Of a stretch of DNA of 64,000 nucleotides, positions 11,111 through 20,245 are shown piece by piece; the first letter of the stretch is position 1; each line of letters starts with the position of its first letter. Below the pieces are notes generated by a model. The model made no database searches. It worked only from the letters and a program-made list of their open reading frames with translations, and had not been told where the DNA came from. The position numbers and the translations under genes were made by a program. Source of the stretch: Vitis vinifera (taxonomy: Eukaryota; Streptophyta; Magnoliopsida; Vitales; Vitaceae); the NCBI RefSeq assembly GCF_030704535.1, contig NC_081819.1:22726001-22790000 (forward strand), read 5' to 3'.

Positions 11111-11254
11111 TATATTATTATATAAATAGAATAAAGAATGAAAAAAAAAAAAGTTAAAGGTTCTGTTTTTTGTTTTTTTTTTTTTAAGTGGGAATTTCTC
11201 ACTTTTGGTTTTTTGTGGTGGGGGGAGGGTGACTTTTATGTGGAAATAATTTTT

Positions 11255-11860
11255 TTTTTTGGGAGAATTATGTTTGGGGGTAGATGGACCCCAAATTAAC
11301 AAAAGGTTCATGTAATTTTTCAAATTGAGCCCAAGACCCAATGAAAGTATGGAAATTGAATTGAAGGATATTATCCTTCAATATTTCCAAAAATACTATT
11401 TGTTGATTTTGAAAAAAAAAAAATATTTTTGAAAAATAGTTTTATTTAATTTAATATTTTTTTATTTAATTTAATATTTTAAAAAAATACTTTTATGTAA
11501 TTTAATATTTTTTTAAATAAATTTATTTAATTTAATATTTAAAAATTTTTTAATTTAATATTTTTGAAAAAAAAATAATTTAATATTTTTGAAAAAAAAT
11601 TAATTTAATATTTTTGAAAAAAAATTATTTAATTTAATATTTTTGAAAACTACTTTTATTTAATTTAGTATTTTTGAAAAAAAAAATTATTAAAAAAAAA
11701 TTATTTAACTTAATTTTTTAAAATATTTTATATGTGTTCTTAAATGGTATATTTCTCCGTTATTATTTCATATCCTTCAACTCAATTTGAAGAGTTATAT
11801 GGACCTTTTGTTAATTTGGGGCTCATCTACTTCAAAAAGATAATTCTCTTTTTTTTTATA
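11255..11860. repeat. Foldback element with AT-rich minisatellite core
   Basis: The text at 11260-11310 (around CCCCAAATTAACAAAAGGT) recurs inverted at 11790-11850 (ACCTTTTGTTAATTTGGGG). Between the arms, about 11400-11720, is a degenerate tandem repeat of a 25-30-bp unit built from TTTAATTTAATATTTTTGAA. A diverged relative of the left arm is visible near 35000-35150. Confidence 0.55.
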
Positions 11861-11889
11861 TAAAAATAAGAATTAATTTTTTTTTTTTT

Positions 11890-12075
11890 TTTTTGGTGAA
11901 AATCGTCTTTTAAGAGATAATTTTTCATTTAGATATTTTTTTAAAAAAAAAATTTAAAGTGAGAATTTATTTTTTGTATTTTTTTTTTAAAATCGTCTCT
12001 GACGATTTCTTACTTAATTATCATATTGCTTTATATTTTTTGAAATCGAAGAGATGATTTCTCACTTTTTACCAC
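11890..12075. repeat. Palindromic ATCGTCTC / GAGATGATTTCTCAC units, first cluster
   Basis: Three imperfect copies of AAATCGTCTC...GAGATGATTTCTCAC occur here. Each is a small hairpin, separated by T-rich spacers. Confidence 0.55.
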
Positions 12076-12134
12076 GGTAATTTAGGAATTATTTTAAAAA
12101 GCTGTCTTAGTATTATCAAAAATCCTTTGGACAG

Positions 12135-12720
12135 GTGAATGGAAATACAGTAGATATCTGGCCCGATAGGCAGCCGTACTCTCCCATTATCACATCAGCC
12201 CACTGCCACTGAGAACGACACCCCCCTATCACCATAGATGCCATTGATTTTTCTTGTCTTCATTCTCTAAATGTTTTATTATTCACACAAGTTGGAGGAT
12301 CTCTAGTTTCTTTCATGAAATTTAAGTAGTCTCTGTATGGGTGGATGGATATAGAGTAGATATCTGCCCCTATAGGCAGCCGTACTCTCCCATTATCACA
12401 TCAGCCCACTGCCACTGAGAACGACACCCCACCCACCACCATAGATGCCATTGATTTTTGCTGTCTTCATTCTCTAAATGTTTTATTATTCACAAAAGTT
12501 GGAGGATCTCTAGTTTCTTTCATGAAATTTATGCCATTGATTTTTGCTGTCTTCATTCTCTAAATGTTTTATTATTCACACAAGTTGGAGGATCTCTAGT
12601 TTCTTTCATAAAATTTAAGTAGTCTCTGTATGGGTGGATGGAAATAGAGTAGATATCTGCCCCTATAGGCAGCCGTACTCTCCCATTATCACATCAGCCC
12701 ACTGCCACTAAGTACAAGTA
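12135..12720. repeat. Tandemly amplified CNL leader fragment
   Basis: A block starting near ATAGGCAGCCGTACTCTCCC and running through CACATCAGCCCACTGCCACT occurs at about 12135, 12340 and 12633. A second block beginning ATGCCATTGATTTTT occurs at about 12238, 12446 and 12531. The motif CAGCCCACTaCCACTGtGAA lies about 140 bp upstream of the CNL start at 62250, so these are amplified pieces of CNL 5' flank, not genes. Confidence 0.65.
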
Positions 12721-13489
12721 CGAAAAATAATTAATAAAAAATCATTTCGAGATGATTTCTAAAAATAGACAATATATATATATATGAAATTCTCACTTAA
12801 AAATAATAAAATAAATTAAGTAGAAAATAGTCTGACAAAAAAAACAACAACAACAAAAATAAGAAATTCTTACTAAAATTAAATAAAAAATAATTAAGAA
12901 ATAGTCTCTTTAAGATATGACAACAAAAATGAGAAATTCTCACCTCAAAAAAAAAAAAAACCATTTAAAATCCATTTTTTAATTCTTTATTCTATTTATC
13001 CAATAATAAAATTATTATAAATATATATTATAAAATTAATTAATTTTATTTACTAAATTTAATATATAAATAATATACTAAATTTAATATAAGATAAATA
13101 ATCTATTATTTCTTTCTCTTGAACTAAAAAAAAAACTATTATTAATTTATGTGAAAATGAGTTAAACAAAATTGTTATTAATTTATTAAACAATTATTTA
13201 GTATATTATTTATATATTAAATTTAGTAAATAAGATTAATTAATTAATTTTATAATATATATTTATAATAATTATATTATTCTATAAATAGAATAAAGAG
13301 TGAAAAAAGTGGATTTTTTAATGTTTTAATTTTGTTTTTGTTTTTTTTTTTTTAAGTGAGAATTTCTCACTTTTGTGCTGCCCACTTGGATATTTTTATA
13401 ATTTCTCATTTTTGTATGGAAATCTCTCTCAGACGATTTCTTACTTGGGTTTTTATTATTTTTTAAAGTGAGAATTCTCATATATATAT

Positions 13490-13720
13490 TTTGTGGAAAT
13501 CGTCTCTTTAAGAGATGATTTCTCACTTGATTTTATTTTATTATTATTATTTTAAAAATCGTCTCTTCAATAAATGATTTCTCACTTCTTAAATTTTTTA
13601 TTTTTTATTTTTTAAAAAATCGTCTCTTGAAGAGATGATTTATTTCATATGTGAAAATCGTCTATTTTAAGGACGATTTCTCATTTCTTAAATTTTTTTG
13701 AAATTGTCTCTTTAAGAAAA
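13490..13720. repeat. Palindromic ATCGTCTC / GAGATGATTTCTCAC units, second cluster
   Basis: At least four hairpin units follow each other at about 60-bp spacing, e.g. AATCGTCTCTTTAAGAGATG near 13498, with related copies near 13555, 13617 and 13655. The same words appear inverted near 12745. Confidence 0.65.
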
Positions 13721-13904
13721 ATAGAACTTTAGAAATCATGTATTGGAAAGATAATTTTTTTATAATTTTTAAAAAAGTTTATAAAACGTATTTTAAAAAG
13801 ATTATTTTTCACTTACAATTTATTTTCTCTTTTCTACTTGAACAAAACTACGAATAGATTTGAGAATTGTTTTTTAAAACTGTCGTACTCATGTCAAAAA
13901 TCCC

Positions 13905-14100
13905 TGACACCCCACCCACCACCATAGATGCCATTGATTTTTCCTGTCTTCGTTCTATCTGTGAATGGGACTTCTTATCTTCAAGGGAGAATTATTGGAT
14001 GGGGTTCTGTCTTCATTCTCTCTTTGAATGGGGCTTCATATCTTCAAGGGAGAATTATTGGATAGGGTTGGCTAGTGATCATTGCTGGGAAGGATAATTC
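13905..14100. repeat. Orphan CNL 5'-leader fragment, internally duplicated
   Basis: The words CTTCATTCTCTCTTTGAATG and TTCAAGGGAGAATTATTGGAT occur twice within 120 bp. They resemble the leader of the CNL at 48016 (CCATTCTCTCTTTGAATGGG near 47905). No CNL coding sequence follows. The 76-codon open frame over it is incidental. Confidence 0.5.
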
Positions 14101-14908
14101 TTGAGTTTAAATACTAAAATTATCCTTCAATTTAATTTTTTTTAAATTCGAAGTATTTAAAGAATTTCACTTAATTTGTCAATACATTTATAATATATGA
14201 ACTCCATATTTATAATAATAATTTAAATTTAAATTTTAAATCAAAATTTTGGGTTTAACCCTTATAATTATTATATATGATGATAGTATAATTTATTATT
14301 TTAAAAAATATTTTCAAAATATCATTTATTGGGTGTGTGTGCGCTTTTTAATTTTTTTATTTGTATTCTAATTTTTAATTTTATTAAGAAAAAAAAAAGT
14401 GTCATAATTATACAATAAAAATGATGATTTTTTCATATATATATAAATAATTTTAAATTGATAAATTATGTTTTTTTATTAAATTTGAGAAAGATAAAAT
14501 ATTTAATTTTTTATTTGGATTATCTAAAAAGAATAAGAAAATGATGGAGAATGTTTAATATTATTTTTTATTTTTTATAATAAAATACTTTTAAAAAATT
14601 AAATTATTATTATTATTTTTCATATTGTTTTTTTTTTCCTTAATTTTCATATATAATTTTTTTTTCTCAATGCATCAAATGGATGATGTTAATACATTTG
14701 ATATGTTAAATATTAATGAGGTAGAAAAAGTGATCTTCAAGATTATTACTTCTATTATAAAATATAGATATAACAAAAATATGTTATAATTACAATATAA
14801 ATACATTTATAGTACAAGAAAACCTAATTGAGAAAATTTTGAAATTTTTTATAAAAGTGATCATACCATATTTCATAACATACATATATTATAAATCATT
14901 TATAAAAC
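14101..14908. other. AT-rich intergenic sequence
   Basis: No gene seen. A diverged relative of the direct repeat described next can be made out around 14690-14810. Confidence 0.4.
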
Positions 14909-15441
14909 CAAATGAAATACTAATTTGAATTCATGAGACTTGTAATTTTATTTTTATATATAAAAATTAGTAAATAATTTCAACACATCAAATGAATATT
15001 GTTAATATACTGATACGATGTGTTAATACCGATATGATATGAATAAGTATTTTTAGAATTATTATTTTTATAATGAAATATAAGTATGACATAAATACAT
15101 TATACTTACAATACAAATACATTATCATTACAATATATTACAACATAATTTAATTTTTTTTTTTAATTTTTAGGTGCTATATTATCAAATGAATATTTAT
15201 ATATTATTTAATTAATGAGTGCTCGTAAAAAATAATTATTCATTCTCTTATGATAACAAAGTTTTTAATTGTATGTTCTATAGATAAAATAATATAATAA
15301 TTTTAGAATATGGTTTTTATTTACGAGATATTGGAAATTATTTTTTTTTACTAAGTTCTTTAAAAAAAATCAAATTTTATTTTAAAAAAAGAGAAAAAAT
15401 AGTAATTTTTTACACGGTCTCTTCATTATTCAAAAGTGAAT
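14909..15441 (+). repeat. Direct repeat, left copy (partner at 16850-17405)
   Basis: About 530 bp beginning CAAATGAAATACTAATTTGA and ending TTCAAAAGTGAAT is repeated in the same orientation 1.94 kb downstream with scattered differences. It lacks TG...CA ends. Confidence 0.75.
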
Positions 15442-15479
15442 GATTTTGTGCCCAATATGGGTATGATACTCTTATCCCT

Positions 15480-15714
15480 CTTTCTTTTAGACATGAAAAT
15501 TTTCATAAGTCAAAAAAAAGAGATTCAAATAAGAAATATTCAAAACAGAAAGAAGAACCATATTATAAGAAATCTAAACATAAGAAACATTCAAATAAAA
15601 AATATCAAAAACATCCCTCTAAAAATAAAGATAAAAGATGATATCAAATGTTTCAAATGTAGCAAAAAGAGGCATATAGCTCCCAATTGCAAAGTCAAAG
15701 AAATCACTTTTTAG
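15480..15714 (+). pseudogene. Zinc-knuckle relic of a retroelement or endogenous pararetrovirus
   Basis: A lysine-rich stretch is followed, in a different frame, by one CCHC zinc knuckle (C-x2-C-x4-H-x4-C) and a stop at 15712-15714. A very basic region followed by a single knuckle is typical of capsid proteins of endogenous plant pararetroviruses (Caulimoviridae), but a retrotransposon gag would look similar. The frame is broken between the two parts and no protease, reverse transcriptase or movement-protein sequence is visible nearby, so this is a decayed fragment with no coding potential. Confidence 0.35.
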
Positions 15715-16380
15715 TGTGTAATATATAACAAATAAAACAAAATGTATTTAATTCTAAAAAAATTTATAATATTAAATAAAAATAATATAATATTTTTAAA
15801 AATTATAAAATAATTTAAATTAAATAATTGAATTTTCTTTTATTTTCAATATATTCACATTTAAATATTATATATATTTTATTTAATAAGATTTAAAATA
15901 TTAATACTTTTATGCTTATGATTTAATTTGATAATATTAAAAATATAAAATAATATTATTGATTTTTAATTTATTTATATATATTTTAAATTTCTTATAA
16001 TTAATTTTAATTTTAATAATATATAAATTATATATTTATAATATTATCAATTCAATTAATTCAAAAACATATCTCATCACTAAACCATAAATCAATAATT
16101 TTTTCCATTCATGATCGTTTTAATAATGAAAACATTCATTTTTCCTTCTAGATTTCCATTGTTTCTTTCTCTTTTAATAATCGCATTGACTAGACCCTCA
16201 TTTACTTTTTATATTATATTATATATCTATGAAACGTTTTTTTCTACCATCCTTCACTTTCTAATTTTCTATTATTACTATTTATTTATTTTGCTTTCTC
16301 TTCATCCAAGAAAACTCCATCCGTCCACATGAAATTGTTGGGAAAAAAAAGAACAAGGAGACCCATCCTTACTTTTTAGT
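15715..16380 (+). repeat. Duplicated AT-rich block (partner at 34215-34800)
   Basis: Landmarks shared in order with 34215-34800 are TTTATAATATTAAATAAAAA, ATATATTCACATTTAA, TAGACCCTCATTTACTTTT and TTTTTCTACCAT. Both copies lead to an orphan copy of the CNL promoter motif (16358 and 34911). Confidence 0.65.
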
Positions 16381-16466
16381 TTTATTAACTTCTTCTGATT
16401 TTTCTTTCATTCGTTCACTTGCCGTGAGAAGGAAGGTAACTTTAAAGGACAATAATTTTCTTCAAA

Positions 16467-16700
16467 GGACAATAATTCATTAGGTGAACCCACATCACAC
16501 AAAAAAAAATGAATGTCACATATAGGGTAGGCATCATTTATTTGCGTCTTCACCTAGGTCTTATTTTTTTATTTTTTTTATTATTCCTTTGAAGGACAAT
16601 AATTCATTTGGTGAGCCCACATCTCACAGAGAAAACGAATGCCACAAGTAGGGTTGCTATCATTTATTTGTGTCTTCACTTAGGTCTTTTTTTTATTTTT
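16467..16700 (+). repeat. Tandem duplication, about 126-bp period
   Basis: GGACAATAATTCAT begins at 16467 and again at 16593. Each is followed by a GTGA(A/G)CCCACATC segment and a TCTTCAC(C/T)TAGGTCTT segment. Confidence 0.7.
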
Positions 16701-16849
16701 TTATTTTTTTTTATACATGCCTAATTTTATTTTATTTTTCACTTTATGATTTTTTTCTCATTAATTTGTATTTTTATTTAAAAATTTACATTCAACTATA
16801 TAAATGAAAATCAATGTCTCTATGTAGCATTTTCTTTAATAAAATAATA

Positions 16850-17405
16850 CAAATGAAATACTAATTTGAATTCATGAAACTTGTAATTTTATTTTTATAT
16901 ATAAAAATTAGTAAATAATTTCAACACATCAAATGAATATTGTTAATATACTGATACGATGTGTTAATACCGATAGGGTATGAATAAGTATTTTCAGAAT
17001 TATTACTTTTGTAATGAAATATAAGTACGACATAAATACATTATACTTACAATACAAATACACTATCGTTATAATATATTACAACATAATTTAATTTTTT
17101 TTTAATTTTTTACGTGTTATATTATCCAATGAATAGTTGTGTGTAATTCAATTGAATAGTTATATATTATTTAATTAATGAGTGCTCGTAAAAAATAATT
17201 ATTCATTCTATTATGATAACAAAGTTTTTAATTGTATGTTCTATATATAAAATGATATAATAATTTTAGAATATGATTTTTATTTATGAGATATTAGAAA
17301 TTACCTTTTTTTTACAAAGTTCTTTAAAAAAAATCAATTTTTATTTTAAAAAAAGAGAAAAAATAGTAATTTTTTAAACACTCTCTTCATTATTCAAAAG
17401 TGAAT
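16850..17405 (+). repeat. Direct repeat, right copy (partner at 14909-15441)
   Basis: Same orientation as its partner. It carries a small insertion/duplication around GTGTAATTCAATTGAATAGTTA. Confidence 0.75.
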
Positions 17406-17689
17406 AGCAATTTTTTGGGCCTTGAGAAATGTACTGTTAATTACTTGTACTTATCATATGTGGATCCTACATCACTGACAATCTCAAATTTTTTAATAGA
17501 TAATATAAAAAACATATTTAAGGATAAAATTATCCTCCAAAAATTCTTGCAATGAGTGACCCTTTAATTATCACATCCAACCCACCCTATCCCGTAATTC
17601 TCCCTATCTTCAGATACATTTTCCAGCAATCGGAAACCACTATGTTAAGATTGCATTAACAAGTTTTCTTTCCGAAGAGTAGCTCAAAA

Positions 17690-17835
17690 ATGGCAGAAAG
17701 CACTGTTACCTTCTTTTTAGTTAGAGAAGTTGAGCAACTTGGTTTTACAGGAAGCTTCCATATTTGGGCAAGTAGAAGGCCATATAAAATTGCCTCGCAA
17801 CGAGTTGGAGTGGATGCGCCTCTTCTTGGGCAAAT
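17690..17835 (+). pseudogene. CNL relic: start of the Rx-type coiled coil only
   Basis: The leader and first 48 or so codons of a CNL survive: AGCTCAAAAATGGCAGAAAG, then coding text equivalent to LEQLGFTG/EASIFGQVEG/ELEWMRLFL. An extra base after the first nine codons shifts the frame, and the gene text stops after CTTCTTGGGCAAATAA. The leader is closest to that of the gene at 48016. The NB-ARC and LRR are absent. Confidence 0.85.
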
Positions 17836-17839
17836 AAAC

Positions 17840-18825
17840 TTTAAATCAACCGCGACTTATTTTTAATTAATCTAAAAATTTTTAAAAATAATTTAAAATT
17901 AAAATAATAAAAAGTTTAATATAAAAATTTTTATGGATAAATATTGATCATAATGACTGTTATTTTTTTTTATAGATCCTTTTTTTTTTTTTTTTTTTTG
18001 GTTTTCTTATTAAACAAAAAGACTCCAAAATCAACAAGATTTAATGTTTAGATTAATAGTTCACAAATCTATTAATTTTAAAAGATACTCTTAAGAAATA
18101 ATACAATTACTAGTAGAAATTTATAGAGTAAAATTGGTGCAAAGTAACTCTAAAAATTTATTTCTAACTAAAACTAATTTTTATTTTTAATAACAAGTGA
18201 ATTAAATTAAATTAATATGCTATAAATTAAATTTTAAATTTTTTACAAAATCAAAATTAAGAAACAACTCATCTAAAGTTTTTATTTTTCTATTTTTTAA
18301 AAGGCATTTCTAAAACAACTTCCCAATACTCTTATTTTAAAAATATTAAAAAATATTTTTTATTTTTTAACTTAAAACCAAATTTTAAAACTAAGAATTA
18401 GAAAATCGAACGGACACAAAGCTTCAGCAGCATCAAATGATCAAATAGATGCTTAATACTTTCAAAAAATAAAATAAAATTTGTTGGGAATGGTTGAAGA
18501 GCGAGCTAAAGGCTTCTTTGGTAGCTCTTTTTAAGAATAACTTTATATTTGATAATTTTTTTTATTGAAAATAATATTTTTTTTATCATTTATTTTAAAA
18601 ATAAGTTATTTTTATAACAAAGTTAAAGAGGTGAGTTTTAGAACAAAATTTGAACTATTTTTTAGATTTTTTTGTAAAGCATTCTAAAAACTAATTTAAA
18701 TTATATAGTATTTTCACGAAAAACAAATAAAAAAATTATTGTTTATTTAAAATTTTAAGTAAAATTTATTCTTAAAATAATTAAAAACTATTCCTAAGAA
18801 TAGTTTTTAATAAGTGTTTTCAAAA
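17840..18825. other. AT-rich intergenic sequence with MITE-like stretch
   Basis: No gene. A T22 homopolymer lies near 17980. Around 18490-18810 the text has GGCTTCTTTGGTAGCTCTTT on one side and ACTATTCCTAAGAATAGTTT on the other, as in MITE remnants, but no target duplication could be fixed. Confidence 0.3.
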
Positions 18826-19127
18826 TGTTGTTGACTTTGGTTGATTCAATTGATAAGTTTCGGTGTGGGTGTCACGTGATAAGGCTGATGCCAAGGGCCG
18901 ATAGCAAGATGGCGCACGTGTTGATGGGCATCTGACACGTGGCTACAGCATCCTTCGTGCATGGCACACTTTGATTATATATATATATACAAAAAATTTT
19001 AAAGTAATTATAATACTTCATTGCAACTACAAATTAAATATTTCATCAGAACCATTACCCAATGTATTTATTGATTAAAGGCACATGATCAAAATTAATA
19101 CCTAAATGAATTAATAAATTTTCTTCT

Positions 19128-19129
<2 letters not shown>

Positions 19130-19165
<36 letters not shown>
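19130..19165. repeat. (TAA)n microsatellite
   Basis: About 12 uninterrupted TAA units. The homologous site in the partner block (54277-54337) is longer and interrupted by ACA/CAA units. Confidence 0.9.
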
Positions 19166-19167
<2 letters not shown>

Positions 19168-19963
19168 GGGATGCAATTTTGATCAATCCATTGCTAGGCT
19201 TACTCTTCATGTTGAAGTCTTCTCCATAAAAAAAGAATTTAATAAGATCTAAAATTTTTAAAAATATTTAAATATTTAATTCTTCTTATTTAATATAAAA
19301 ATATACTAAATTTTAAATAATGTTTATTAAACTTGAATTTCCTTTATATTTTCCATTCTTCTATGATTAAAGGTACATAAACTCTCTTGCACTTGTATTT
19401 TTCTTCATAACCAATATGGAGAAAAAAAAAGAATTATTTTATTGATAAAAGAGCTTTCTTTTCGGACTTTATTTTTTTTATCTTTTCTATTGATATTCAT
19501 TCCCTAAGAGTTTGAACTGACCATTACTTGAAATAGGTTAAACATACTACCATATGCAAGATTTTGTTATACCGTTCAAGATTATTTTTTATTATCTACA
19601 TCAATTATCTTCTCTCAAAATATTTCTTATTCTAATTCTTAATTTATATTTTAAGTAATGTTTTGCCTCTGATTTGTCATACTTTAATTTTTCATACAAC
19701 TATATCATAAAACAATATTATTCCCTGATTTTTTTTAAAATTTTATTTAAGGTTTTTTTTTTTCTATATTTTTCCTTAGCATCAAATGATTGAATAATTC
19801 AAATTGAGTTGATTAGTTAATTTAGAATAACGATGAAAACATGCTATTTTATTTTCAATCATAGAATAGGATAGGGACCTATGCATCTTTACTTTCCATT
19901 GCCAGTTGGATCTTGGTCAAAAGCAAATCTTACCATGGGAAATTGTCCAAGGAAAGGCTAAAG

Positions 19964-19990
19964 GTTGAAACCCACCTTTACTTTTTATCT
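19964..19990 (+). promoter_or_regulatory. Recurrent CNL upstream motif
   Basis: GTTGAAACCCACCTTTACTT lies about 280 bp before the start codon at 20246. It recurs before the genes at 55565 and 62250. Its function is unknown. Confidence 0.5.
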
Positions 19991-20245
19991 TTGAATTTTC
20001 TTGGCTCCCATTCATCCCTAAGGGAATCTTATCCTCAGACATGACATGACCCCACTAAAAGAACAAATAGAGTCTAATGGGCAATAATCTTCCCTCCTTT
20101 AGCTTTTGAATAAAAATCGTTTCTGGAAGACTATATTTGTGGGGTTGGATGAAATATTTAAAGGAATTGTTGGAACCCAATCACACACCCGGAACCGGAA
20201 GGAAGAAACCAGTCTCATTGTCACTGAGGAGAAATTGTGAAGAAA

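Larger units (their letters stand above)
18830..20236 (+). repeat. Segmental duplication: CNL 5' flank (partner at 53820-55560)
   Basis: Long stretches match the 5' flank of the gene at 55565 in the same order: GATAAGTTTCGGTGTGGGTG, the TAA microsatellite, a pyrimidine-rich zone, AGGTTGAAACCCACCTTTAC, and finally ATTTGTGGGGTTGGATGAAA. The duplication therefore includes promoter and leader, not only coding sequence. Three ACGTG-core (G-box/ABRE-like) words occur at about 18870-18945: TCACGTGATA, GCACGTGTTG and ACACGTGGC. Confidence 0.8.

Noticed and set aside
16111-16332. A 73-codon hydrophobic open frame as a membrane protein
   Set aside because: The Phe/Leu/Ile/Tyr-rich translation comes from a T-rich strand, and the homologous block at 34.2-34.8 kb does not keep the frame.
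14909-17405. An LTR retrotransposon made of the two 530-bp direct repeats
   Set aside because: The repeats do not begin TG or end CA, no primer-binding site follows the left copy, and no flanking 5-bp duplication was visible.
20237-20245. An earlier start for the CNLs at 20246 and 55565
   Set aside because: The frame is open upstream but has no ATG before MADTV. Paralogues begin at the same ATG.
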